Source of the DNA: a virus
Reading direction: 5' to 3' (one strand)
Virus record (IMG/VR): IMGVR_UViG_3300005468_000040
Coordinates: 1-37,011 of that record
Length of the DNA: 37,011 nucleotides
Position numbers and translations under genes: made by a program. Positions within the stretch are counted from its first letter, which is position 1, and the number at the start of each line of letters is the position of its first letter. This document shows positions 28,213 to 35,536 of this stretch, one piece after another. The notes beneath the pieces are model-generated. The model ran no database searches, was not told where the DNA came from, and saw nothing but the letters and a program-made list of their open reading frames with translations.

Positions 28213-28553
28213 TAGGCTGACTTCTGTGCTATGACAGCCTCCATGTAGAACGTGCCACTAGTTGGCGCTGAAGTCCCAGCCTTAACCTGAAACTGTGTGC
28301 CTTCTGCAAACATATAATTGATCGTAGAAGGGGCGTTAGTTCTTATGTCGTAAATGGTGAATGAGTTTGAAGGAAGAACAAGACGATTTGTGGAGCTTAC
28401 GCCAACTATTACGTCGCCGTCTGTTTGATTCTTAAAACAAATAACTAGCCCAGGAAGAGTTAGGGATGCTCCAAGGCTTTGAAAGCTTCCGGTAATTGCC
28501 GATCCGGCGATAGACCTTAGGGTGTCAAAAGCAGCATCGTTTCTATAAGTCAT
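28212..28553 (-). CDS. Small structural protein of the fibre cassette
   Basis: 113 residues, single beta-sandwich-like domain: 'GLVICFKNQTDGDVIVGVSS', 'RLVLPSNSFTIYDIRTNAPS', 'GTQFQVKAGTSAPTSGTFYM'. Resembles small phage proteins that attach to fibres or the head surface. No enzyme motif. Confidence 0.55.
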   Translation of the reverse strand: MTYRNDAAFDTLRSIAGSAITGSFQSLGASLTLPGLVICFKNQTDGDVIVGVSSTNRLVLPSNSFTIYDIRTNAPSTINYMFAEGTQFQVKAGTSAPTSGTFYMEAVIAQKSA

Positions 28554-28561
28554 TGTAACCC

Positions 28562-29788
28562 TTAGTTAACGATCATCCAGCCAATAACAGATACATCAGA
28601 AGCCTGTAGCGCTGTAGCGTCTGCTGCTTGAACTGCATTAATGACGAAAGAAGTAGCGGCGACTATTGTCCCAACGGATAGATGCCCAAGCGCTGCGGCG
28701 CCAGTAGCACCTATAGACTGGCGCCAAATATGGATAAGTGAAGAGGCCGTTACAGATGTGGTAGCTACAGTTGCTGTACCACCTGACAAAGTTACGGAAC
28801 CAAACGAATTGGCCCCAGCGGCTGCAGTAGTGCCAACGCTTGTACTAACGATTTTATTGCCAGCCGTGTTGAGGACAAGATTTCCATTAGAAGCCTGGAT
28901 GTTGCCTGCGGTTACTGTAAGTGCCCCGGCATTGGTTAAAGCCCCCGCTGTAGACCAAGACGCTGCGTTGGAGGTGCCAAGTGCAGCAGAAGCAGCAATC
29001 ACGAAAGCGTCAGAAGCAGAATTATCAGCGCCTATGCTCCACGTGGCGCCAGAAGGAATGACGAACTGGGCTTCTGGATCACCACCCGAAGCTCCACCAA
29101 CTGAAGCAGAAAGAATTGCGTTAGAGGCACCGTTGGTATTGTCTGAATTGGCTATCGAAGAAGAATTATTGCCGCCGATTACAGCTTTAGTTGCAGAAAC
29201 GCCGCCAGCAAGCACATTAGCATCACCAGTAACTACAGAAAGATTCCCTGTAGTGTGATCGACTCTTATTCTATCGGCAGTCCCAACAACATCTCCATCG
29301 CTTAGGCACCATCTATAGGAATTTGCCCTATCGGGGCCAGCAGCCCAGTCATCTGCTGCAACGCCACTTACTTGCCAAAGTAAAGAAGGATTACCGCCAG
29401 ATGTGCCACCCACAGCGATTTGAACTTGAGCATGTGAGGCTATGTTTGCGTTATTTGAGTTCGTAGCTTGAAGGCTGACAGTAGCGCCAGCTGAAGAAGC
29501 AGAAGCTACTATGTTACCTGCGGCGCTGATAGCTCCACCAAAAGCTGGAGTAGATGTAAAGGACGGGTCAGCACCACTAGAACCCATAAGTGCTTGCCCA
29601 GTAGAAGCTACAGATAAAGAAGAAACAGCATTTGATGCGCCGGCAATCAAAACACCGTGTTGTGTGACCGCGTTTGCCGTAACAGCAGAAGTGCCATTTC
29701 CAGTTAGGACGCCCGTTAAGGTAGCTGCACCTGTTCCCCCATCAGCCACTGGAAGGGGAAGAACGCCTACGGCTGATTGTAAGACCAT
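28562..29788 (-). CDS. Long repetitive tail fibre protein
   Basis: 408 residues from ATG 29788, which has AAGGAG; an upstream frame to 29842 overlaps the previous gene without a site. Starts 'LPVADGGTGAATLTGVLTGN', a standard fibre stalk motif, and is Ala/Ser/Gly/Thr-rich throughout, with repeated 'GNLSVVTGDANVLAGGVSA'- and 'GALTVTAGNIQASNGNLVL'-like segments typical of fibre shafts. C-terminal 'IHIWRQSIGATGAAALGHLS' is seen in metagenomic fibres. It forms a trimeric shaft. Confidence 0.75.
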   Translation of the reverse strand: MVLQSAVGVLPLPVADGGTGAATLTGVLTGNGTSAVTANAVTQHGVLIAGASNAVSSLSVASTGQALMGSSGADPSFTSTPAFGGAISAAGNIVASASSAGATVSLQATNSNNANIASHAQVQIAVGGTSGGNPSLLWQVSGVAADDWAAGPDRANSYRWCLSDGDVVGTADRIRVDHTTGNLSVVTGDANVLAGGVSATKAVIGGNNSSSIANSDNTNGASNAILSASVGGASGGDPEAQFVIPSGATWSIGADNSASDAFVIAASAALGTSNAASWSTAGALTNAGALTVTAGNIQASNGNLVLNTAGNKIVSTSVGTTAAAGANSFGSVTLSGGTATVATTSVTASSLIHIWRQSIGATGAAALGHLSVGTIVAATSFVINAVQAADATALQASDVSVIGWMIVN

Positions 29789-29799
29789 ATACTGTCTCC

Positions 29800-30492
29800 T
29801 TAGACGAAGGTTAGAATTCCTTGTGAATCGTAGACCACCCAATCAGTGTTGGCTGTGATGCATACTAAATATGCTGTGTTGTACCTAGCTGTTGAAGATA
29901 CGGAACCACCAACTCCAGTCGTGCTATCGGTTGAGTTTTGGTGGACTGTCTGCCCAGCATTTTGGGCTATTCTCCACCCGCCAGAACCTTTTCCCACTAC
30001 CGCAACCACCGAACCAAAAGCCGCTACAGCGGGAAGGGTTGCTGTAACTAGACCGACATTGTTCAGAACGTAGCCTTGGTTGATCGCCATGGCCTGGGAT
30101 GTTCCAGTAACTTCTGTATATTCAAGGCCTGCGCCAGTTACATTGAAGGTGATTGTACTTCCAGACCCAACGGTGCTTATTCCTGAACCGCCCAACAAAT
30201 TGATGTTGCCGCCCGAAGGGGAGATAGCGCCGCCTGAATCGCCGGTTAGGGTGTTAACATCTGAACCCGATCCGCCCAAAACCTCCCAGTCTGCATTGCC
30301 TGAAGAAATGTTAGATAAGGCGTAGATTGTGTCTGCGTTTTGGTCGACCCAGATTTGCCCGAATCCGTATGTAACGCCACTTGAATTCCGAACATCAGAA
30401 GAGGTTGGGGCTCTTTGCGCGACTACGGGGGAGGGGAATGGCTGATTGAATGGAGTAGGGAAGCTATAGGCGTTGAAAAGGGGATTAGCCAT
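29800..30492 (-). CDS. Tail fibre protein, paralogue 1 (N-terminal anchor)
   Basis: 230 residues, first of the fibre cassette. Residues 1-75 ('NPLFNAYSFPTPFNQPFPSP' and 'FGQIWVDQNADTIYALSNIS') resemble virion-attachment segments, then the 'TLTGDSGGAISPSGGNINLL' linker, and the shared C-terminal 105-residue domain (VTGTSQAMAINQGYV... YLVCITANTDWVVYDSQG). Three adjacent genes carry this domain. Confidence 0.72.
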   Translation of the reverse strand: MANPLFNAYSFPTPFNQPFPSPVVAQRAPTSSDVRNSSGVTYGFGQIWVDQNADTIYALSNISSGNADWEVLGGSGSDVNTLTGDSGGAISPSGGNINLLGGSGISTVGSGSTITFNVTGAGLEYTEVTGTSQAMAINQGYVLNNVGLVTATLPAVAAFGSVVAVVGKGSGGWRIAQNAGQTVHQNSTDSTTGVGGSVSSTARYNTAYLVCITANTDWVVYDSQGILTFV

Positions 30493-30525
30493 ACGGACTC
30501 CTTAGATGGGAAGGTCTTTGGCTCC

Positions 30526-30552
30526 ATTGTATGTTAACAAAATTTTTTAACC
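30526..30552 (-). promoter_or_regulatory. Candidate promoter of the fibre cassette
   Basis: On the minus strand GGTTAA (30552-30547), 15 bases containing AAATTTT, TACAAT (30531-30526), then the fibre gene at 30492. Same layout as at 9389-9415. The divergent gap 30493-30630 otherwise shows no gene. Confidence 0.4.
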
Positions 30553-30630
30553 TATCATTTTCTAAAATGATTTCTTCACGTCGACTTTAAGGGAGATGAG
30601 TGGTATAGTGGATGGGCAAATGGAGAAAAT

Positions 30631-30900
30631 ATGGAACTGACTACAGAAGTAATGTCTGTAATATCAACCACGGTTTTGGCGGCGCTTGGTGTGGTTTTTT
30701 GGGTACAGCGTTTAATCAAAACCGAAATGGGGAAGATGAAGGAAGAATTGAAGAAAGAAATAACCGAAGTGAAAGACGAAACGCATGACCTTAGCAAAAG
30801 AATTAATAGGATAGAACAAGAACTAGTCGCTATAAGAACTATTATGTTCGCCCATGGGCTGGTTTTACCAAGCGCTGTTATAAGCAGGGAAAAGGAATAA
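30631..30900 (+). CDS. Small membrane protein with coiled coil, copy C
   Basis: 89 residues, GGAG upstream. Residues 8-26 (MSVISTTVLAALGVVFWV) are a membrane helix, residues 30-72 a long coiled coil (KTEMGKMKEELKKEITEVKD, RINRIEQELVAIRTI), then 'MFAHGLVLPSA'. The end resembles the plus-strand gene at 34446 (RIETVLIMKGIMP). Isolated on the plus strand within the late block. Holin or membrane-tethered accessory; not proven. Confidence 0.6.
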   Translation: MELTTEVMSVISTTVLAALGVVFWVQRLIKTEMGKMKEELKKEITEVKDETHDLSKRINRIEQELVAIRTIMFAHGLVLPSAVISREKE

Positions 30901-30901
30901 T

Positions 30902-30979
30902 ATGGGGATAGCAGCTTCAATTTTAATAGCAACTTTAATCGTTGGCTCTTTTCTTTGGCGAGATTGCTGGGAAGATTAA
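30902..30979 (+). CDS. 25-residue membrane peptide
   Basis: ATG two bases after the stop of the previous gene. 'GIAASILIATLIVGSFLW' is one membrane helix, followed by RDCWED. Coupled to copy C. Could be a mini-holin or a regulator of it. Its 3' end overlaps the opposing gene by 4 bases. Confidence 0.45.
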   Translation: MGIAASILIATLIVGSFLWRDCWED

Positions 30980-32295
30980 TTTTTCTTTGCGTTAATTTCT
31001 TCGTCCATTTTACTCATGTTTCTGGCAAAGGATGCCGCGTCTTCTTTCCCAGCTGCTTCTATCGCTTGCATATAATATTTTCTAAGCGTTGGGCTTTTTG
31101 CGATTCTTGTCATCAGTTCGACGCCCTTAAGGGCCAGGGCTCCACCACCTAAAGTTGCAGCTGCATGCGGCGTTGCGAATAGGTGGCCCGCCAATGCTGC
31201 CGATGAAATGTGTGGGTTTGCTCTTATAAACCTAGCTACCGATGAACTTACCTTTCTGCTTTGGGCAATAGCCCCATATCCAGCGTTTGCTTCTTGATAA
31301 AGCTTATTCCATTCAGGATGTGTTTGCCCGTATTCCTTTAGTGAATTGTCTATAGCCTTAGATACAGAATCTAGGTTTCTTTTGGCCATCTTTCGGCCTA
31401 CTTTGTCTGATTTAAACTCTTCATATAATCCTGCGCGCGCTTCGTTGATGCTTTTCTTGAATTCAGTAAGCTCATCAACCGGCACCATTCCCTTGGAAAT
31501 CTTTCCGTTAATTTCGGAAATCTTCTGTATAGCTTTAGTCTTTGATGGGGCGGAACCACCTTTAACCAGCTCCTTGCTTAGACCATTGAGTTCTTTAGAC
31601 AAGTTCTTTGCTGGCGCTTTTGCTCCTTCTGGAAGAAGATCTTTAGCGTCGGCATACAACTTGGAAACGTATTTGGAGGCGCCTTGTGGATTAAACATAG
31701 ATCCAAGAAACATAGCGCCCATCTTTGTTGCGCCCTTCCCGGCCTCTTCTGCTCCAAATTCTTCAGCCAATTCACCAGCACCAGTGGCTGCAGTAGATAT
31801 ACCCAAAGACCTTCCAAGGGTTTTTAAAAATGGGACCTTCCCTTTAATGGGAACAGCCAGCGATGCAAAATCGGAAGCAACTTCATCACTGATTCTTTCA
31901 CCCCTTGTTTGAGGCTCTAAATATTCACCTGTAACCTTCTTCGCTTCCTGCCTTAACTTTTCAGAAGTGGGCAAGTTCGCCCCTGGGAAAACACCAGACG
32001 CTATTGATAAAGCCCCTTCCACATTTTCCTTTGCTTTAGGGGATATTTTGCCAGCTACAAACCGCATCGCTGTCTTAGGTAGGTTGGCTATATCACCTGG
32101 AAGTCCAACTAAAGTTTCGCCTATTCTGGCACCGGTTCTAGCCACATCACGCAGAATACCAGCTTGTTGAGGCTGTTGACCTGCTTCTGATACCTTTTCA
32201 AACTGATTCCAGTCAAAAGCCGCCTGTGGTTGAGGTTCCGCTTTGGGTTCAGGTGTAACTTTTTCAAATTGATTCCAGTCAAAAGCCGAAGTCAT
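30976..32295 (-). CDS. DNA ejection (internal virion) protein
   Basis: 439 residues, N-terminal tandem motif 'AFDWNQFEKV' twice (residues 4-13 and 26-35), common in podovirus internal proteins. The rest is helical and Ala-rich with 'GLPGDIANLPKTAMRFVAGK' and 'GAGELAEEFGAEEAGKGATK', which may insert into membrane. With the two upstream genes it fits the P22 gp7/gp20/gp16 set that is ejected ahead of the DNA and forms a channel. Start overlaps the previous stop. Confidence 0.7.
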   Translation of the reverse strand: MTSAFDWNQFEKVTPEPKAEPQPQAAFDWNQFEKVSEAGQQPQQAGILRDVARTGARIGETLVGLPGDIANLPKTAMRFVAGKISPKAKENVEGALSIASGVFPGANLPTSEKLRQEAKKVTGEYLEPQTRGERISDEVASDFASLAVPIKGKVPFLKTLGRSLGISTAATGAGELAEEFGAEEAGKGATKMGAMFLGSMFNPQGASKYVSKLYADAKDLLPEGAKAPAKNLSKELNGLSKELVKGGSAPSKTKAIQKISEINGKISKGMVPVDELTEFKKSINEARAGLYEEFKSDKVGRKMAKRNLDSVSKAIDNSLKEYGQTHPEWNKLYQEANAGYGAIAQSRKVSSSVARFIRANPHISSAALAGHLFATPHAAATLGGGALALKGVELMTRIAKSPTLRKYYMQAIEAAGKEDAASFARNMSKMDEEINAKKN

Positions 32296-33419
32296 TTTAA
32301 TATTCCCCCAGCTTTCATCGCTTCATCTACCTTATTTCTTGGGACCTTAACTTCAGCTCCATCTGGAGAAATTATGATTGCGAATTCCCCGGCATTCTTT
32401 TTGAAATCTTCGGCAAGCTTATCAAGCTTAGGCTCCATTCTTTCTAGCACCCTTTCGTGCAAATCAATGGGGGTTCTTCCGCCTTCTTTTCTGATGTCTT
32501 TGTATGCTTCATAAGCTAGTTTTTGTGGTTCCAGAAGCATCTTCATATTCTTGACAATTCGTTGGCGTCCTTCTTGGCTGTTTAAAAGAGTCGGGATGGT
32601 CTTTAAGAAGTTTTCAACCTCAACCTGCAAGATCCTGTTGCCAAAAGTTTTTGTTATATTGCTCATCAAATCTTGGGAAAGTTTTTGATATTCTTCAGAA
32701 GCGGGATTGGATAAGACGCTTAATGGGATTCCCATACTTTCAGACAGCTTGGCCATCAAAGGCTTGGTTAGCTTGTTTTGCTTATCCAAAGCTTCCATTC
32801 TTTCAAGCTGATTTATTGTTTTCTTGGACGCTTCATATTCGCTTAAAACTTTTTCCCTATAGTCGGATGTGGTTTTGAAGGCTTCCACATCTAGCTTTTC
32901 TGATCGATGTCTTCTTTCGATTTCATTTTGTGCCATTTTGCCTATAGGACCAGAAATTGCTGCTAAAGCGTTTAAATCTTGTTCTGACGCCCTAGACATG
33001 TCGCCTGGCATAGGGCTTTGTTGAGGCGCTTGCTGGCCTTGAACAGGCTGACCGCCCATTGCTGCTGGCATAGGTTGCTGTTGTTGGGAAATCCCTTGCC
33101 CAGCAGGCGGGATTTGTCCTATTTCCCCCCTTCTGAATTTTTCCACTTGTGCAAGTTCGGCGTTTGCTTGTGCTGATGGCCCTAGAACAGAAGCCAATAC
33201 GGGTCCAGCAGATTTTTTTATTTCTTCTGGAAGACGCATGAAGGCCGCTGTTTTTTCTATATCCGAAGAATTTGGGTTAATCAAGACTCCCATATTAGCT
33301 TGCGTCTTTTGATTCTGCGCTCTTTTAGCTAATCCGGCACCAATATCCGCGCTAGCCTGCCCTAATACATCAGCAAGCCTATTTCCAAAAGAAGGCTGTG
33401 CAGGCAAAAAGAAAGCCAT
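32292..33419 (-). CDS. DNA ejection (internal virion) protein
   Basis: 375 residues. N-terminus 'LADVLGQASADIGAGLAKRA' (amphipathic), a Gln/Pro-rich linker at about 105-145 (QGISQQQQPMPAAMGGQP), and a helical C-terminal half ('NFLKTIPTLLNSQEGRQRIV', 'KMLLEPQKLAYEAYKDIRKE') that resembles internal proteins of podoviruses. Second of the ejection set; overlaps its neighbour. Confidence 0.65.
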   Translation of the reverse strand: MAFFLPAQPSFGNRLADVLGQASADIGAGLAKRAQNQKTQANMGVLINPNSSDIEKTAAFMRLPEEIKKSAGPVLASVLGPSAQANAELAQVEKFRRGEIGQIPPAGQGISQQQQPMPAAMGGQPVQGQQAPQQSPMPGDMSRASEQDLNALAAISGPIGKMAQNEIERRHRSEKLDVEAFKTTSDYREKVLSEYEASKKTINQLERMEALDKQNKLTKPLMAKLSESMGIPLSVLSNPASEEYQKLSQDLMSNITKTFGNRILQVEVENFLKTIPTLLNSQEGRQRIVKNMKMLLEPQKLAYEAYKDIRKEGGRTPIDLHERVLERMEPKLDKLAEDFKKNAGEFAIIISPDGAEVKVPRNKVDEAMKAGGILK

Positions 33420-33421
33420 AT

Positions 33422-33613
33422 TTACCTCTTCCTAAAGTCGTTCTTGCCAACCATGCCTGGATTGGCTTGTTCCTGTGTGCCCAATGCAAGGCCTTTTCGC
33501 TTTCTTTGCGATGATGGGCTTGGCTCCCTAAGAAATGGACCTTCTGGATAAGGAGGTTGGTCTGGGTACGCGCCTTTCTTGAATTGCTTGGCGAATGAAT
33601 CTTTTTTAGCCAT
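33422..33613 (-). CDS. Small basic protein of the ejection cluster
   Basis: 63 residues, basic and Pro-rich ('KKDSFAKQFKKGAYPDQPPY', 'SQRKRKGLALG'), disordered. Lies between two ejection genes with only two-base gaps. A similar tiny gene occurs in related podovirus clusters. Function unknown. Confidence 0.5.
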   Translation of the reverse strand: MAKKDSFAKQFKKGAYPDQPPYPEGPFLREPSPSSQRKRKGLALGTQEQANPGMVGKNDFRKR

Positions 33614-33615
33614 AT

Positions 33616-34347
33616 TTAGCCTCTACCCAACCAACTACCAAGCACTTGTGAACCGCCGCCGATTCCTCCAAGCAGTAAATCTTGCCACAAAGGATTACCC
33701 CTTTGCTGGTATCCAAATGGTGAAATACCTAATCCAGTGCTTGCTTGCCCAAGGCCAAGTTGCCCCAAACCCTGAATGGCGGCAAGATCTTGTGCAGACC
33801 TTCCAAGCCCTAGCTGTCCCATTCCCTGTAAAGCAGAAAGTTGCTGCCCAGACCTGGATAGGCCAAGCGCTCCTTGTTGACCGGCTAGGCCGCCAATGCC
33901 TTGGGCGGCCCCTAGCTGCATTCTGGCTAGTTCAGCGCCTAGATCTGTATTTAGATTGGCTGCACCTGCAGCTAACGCTTGGTTGAGTGCGCTGGATGTC
34001 TTGGCGCCGCTTCCAAAGGCATTTAAGATAGAAGGCAACGTTTGTTGCTGAAATCTATTCTGAGCTGCCTGTGCTATGGCTTGACCTCCTCCACCGCCAG
34101 GAAGGAACTCCCGGTATCCAGCGGCCGATTCTTTGGCTAGACGTTCTGCGTCTTTTCCCATGTCTGGCTGGAATTGCTGAAAACCTTTTTCTGCAGCAGC
34201 GCCCCCTGGGGTAAATTTTTCATATCCCTTTTGGGCTTCGCTAAGCGGTTTTTCAAATCTAGACAGCAATTTATTAACCGCCGTTTGCTGTTCTTTAGAA
34301 ATAGCTGGAAGCTTGGCGAACTGCTTTTTTGTGCTAGGTCTTCCCAT
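33616..34347 (-). CDS. Gly/Ala/Gln-rich DNA ejection protein
   Basis: 243 residues. First 75 are helical and charged; the rest is Gly/Ala/Gln/Leu with repeats such as 'QLSALQGMGQLGLGRSAQDL' followed by 'AAIQGLGQLGLGQAS', and ends 'LLLGGIGGGSQVLGSWLGRG'. These resemble P22 gp7-like, membrane-interacting internal proteins. First of the ejection set. Confidence 0.6.
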   Translation of the reverse strand: MGRPSTKKQFAKLPAISKEQQTAVNKLLSRFEKPLSEAQKGYEKFTPGGAAAEKGFQQFQPDMGKDAERLAKESAAGYREFLPGGGGGQAIAQAAQNRFQQQTLPSILNAFGSGAKTSSALNQALAAGAANLNTDLGAELARMQLGAAQGIGGLAGQQGALGLSRSGQQLSALQGMGQLGLGRSAQDLAAIQGLGQLGLGQASTGLGISPFGYQQRGNPLWQDLLLGGIGGGSQVLGSWLGRG

Positions 34348-34356
34348 GGGACACCT

Positions 34357-34383
34357 GTTAAAAATTTATTTTGATTGTAACAG
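34357..34383 (+). promoter_or_regulatory. Candidate plus-strand promoter before 34446
   Basis: GTTAAA (34357-34362), 15 bases with AATTTATTTTGATTG, TAACAG (34378-34383). The sequence around it resembles the plus-strand candidate at 6619-6645 (shared CTGTTAA and TTTTGATT). A TACAAT on the minus strand (34379-34374) may serve the opposite gene. Confidence 0.35.
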
Positions 34384-34445
34384 GTTTGGCACGTTAGACA
34401 CAAATGAGGAAAAACGATATCCTATGGAACCCATACGGAGGAATG

Positions 34446-34643
34446 ATGGATATTTTTAAAAAACATGTCGATACGGTTATTGTTCTTGGCGCAATTTTTG
34501 CTGGATTCCTTTGGATGAATAATAAGTTCAACGATATTGATAGGAGACTTGTTAGAATAGAAACTGTTTTGATTATGAAAGGCATTATGCCCGAACAGCT
34601 TGCTGCGCAAAAGACGATTCCTGTGGAACCACATACTCCATAA
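34446..34643 (+). CDS. Small membrane protein with coiled coil, copy D
   Basis: 65 residues from the second ATG of ATGATG, best spaced to GGAGGA. Residues 8-24 (VDTVIVLGAIFAGFLWM) are a membrane helix, then 'DIDRRLVRIETVLIMKGIMP', close to the end of copy C. A one-gene plus-strand insertion; its 3' end overlaps the acetyltransferase by 59 bases. Confidence 0.58.
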   Translation: MDIFKKHVDTVIVLGAIFAGFLWMNNKFNDIDRRLVRIETVLIMKGIMPEQLAAQKTIPVEPHTP

Positions 34644-35052
34644 TCACTTCCCTAGACCGCTTAAAGCCGCGCTTAACGAAAAACCTGTCGTTCGTAGTGA
34701 TCCACTTGACCGAAGGCGGCTTCAACTGATCTACGATTTCCTTGATGATTTCGATGGCCTTATCCATGGCCTTTCCCTTTCCCCAATGTTCTTTATCGAC
34801 TGAAAATGTGTTAATAAAAAGCGCTCCATCGGATTCATCCACAACCGCCCATAAATACCCCTTAATCTTTTTGTCGTTATCAAAAAGGGCAAAGATCAAA
34901 TTGTCGGGATCGCCAATACGGTCTTCTTGATAGGCGTAAAATTTTTCAGAATCAAATCCCTTAAATTTCACGGCATCTATAAGGGGTGCCGGTATAAGTC
35001 TAGGGATTTTTAGCCTGGCATACTTAAGCGACGTGATAGCTTCTTCATTCAT
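34585..35052 (-). CDS. GNAT-type acetyltransferase in the ejection cluster
   Basis: 155 residues. Strands 'DNLIFALFDNDKKIKGYLWA' and 'ALFINTFSVDKEHWGKGKAM' (the latter holding a V..E..GKGKA acetyl-CoA loop), helix 'DKAIEIIKEIVDQL', and 'WITTNDRFFVKRGFKRSREV', a classic GNAT end. Known in podoviruses at this same place (T7 gp13-like or neighbours of internal proteins), where it may be a structural GNAT relative. Substrate unknown. Overlaps the previous gene by 8 bases. Confidence 0.75.
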   Translation of the reverse strand: MNEEAITSLKYARLKIPRLIPAPLIDAVKFKGFDSEKFYAYQEDRIGDPDNLIFALFDNDKKIKGYLWAVVDESDGALFINTFSVDKEHWGKGKAMDKAIEIIKEIVDQLKPPSVKWITTNDRFFVKRGFKRSREVIMEYVVPQESSFAQQAVRA

Positions 35053-35536
35053 TGTTCAATATCCCTACCCAAGGTTGAGTGCCTATAAGTCTAATGCTGA
35101 AGTTACCCGACACATTGGCCCTATTGTGGGCTATCTGGAAGTTAGAGGCCGTAGAAGTTATGGTTAAAGCAAACCCACCCCAATCCCCAGTGCCAACCTG
35201 GGAACCTAGGGTGGCAATTGCTCCAGCCGCTGTAGTCCCAGCCTTGCATAGGCTGGCAGTAATGGTTGGCAAACCACTTTCAACGCCTGCTGCGCTAAAT
35301 GTAGTTTGAGCGCCGCTTACGCAGATGATAAAGGCTCCAAAGGTCGGTACAAGCAAAATGTTTTGCGCGGTTGAGGTAATGGCCATAGTGTAATTGTTGA
35401 AGTCCTTGCTATTGACTGCAAAAGCAATGTCTTCATACATCCGATTCAGGAAGGCCAGAAACAAATCTTCGTTTTCAGGAACGATCGTATTAGGTGGCAG
35501 GTATGGTTGTGAAGGTATGTTTCCACTAGTGGTCAT
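35045..35536 (-). CDS. Virion protein, unknown (between gp10-like and GNAT genes)
   Basis: 163 residues. N-terminal 45 residues are helical ('NEDLFLAFLNRMYEDIAFAV'), followed by a beta domain ('SKDFNNYTMAITSTAQNILL', 'FALTITSTASNFQIAHNRAN') like small head or tail-tip proteins. Position is that of the P22 tail needle gene, but I see no long coiled coil, so it is probably another tail-vertex protein. Overlaps both neighbours by a few bases. Confidence 0.55.
   Translation of the reverse strand: MTTSGNIPSQPYLPPNTIVPENEDLFLAFLNRMYEDIAFAVNSKDFNNYTMAITSTAQNILLVPTFGAFIICVSGAQTTFSAAGVESGLPTITASLCKAGTTAAGAIATLGSQVGTGDWGGFALTITSTASNFQIAHNRANVSGNFSIRLIGTQPWVGILNNE

Noticed and set aside
28641-29258. 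205-codon plus-strand open frame opposite the long fibre gene
   Set aside because: Antisense to an Ala/Ser/Thr-rich fibre gene; the Pro/Ala/Val-rich product is the usual shadow of such sequence and there is no ribosome site.
30576-30932. 118-codon minus-strand frame opposite copy C
   Set aside because: The plus-strand gene has a start site, a membrane helix and a coiled coil; the minus frame is its mirror.
31346-31912. 188-codon plus-strand open frame
   Set aside because: Antisense to the 439-residue ejection protein, no ribosome site, composition of a shadow frame.
35045-35536. P22 gp26-like tail needle
   Set aside because: Right position but no long trimeric coiled coil; the protein is mostly a beta domain.
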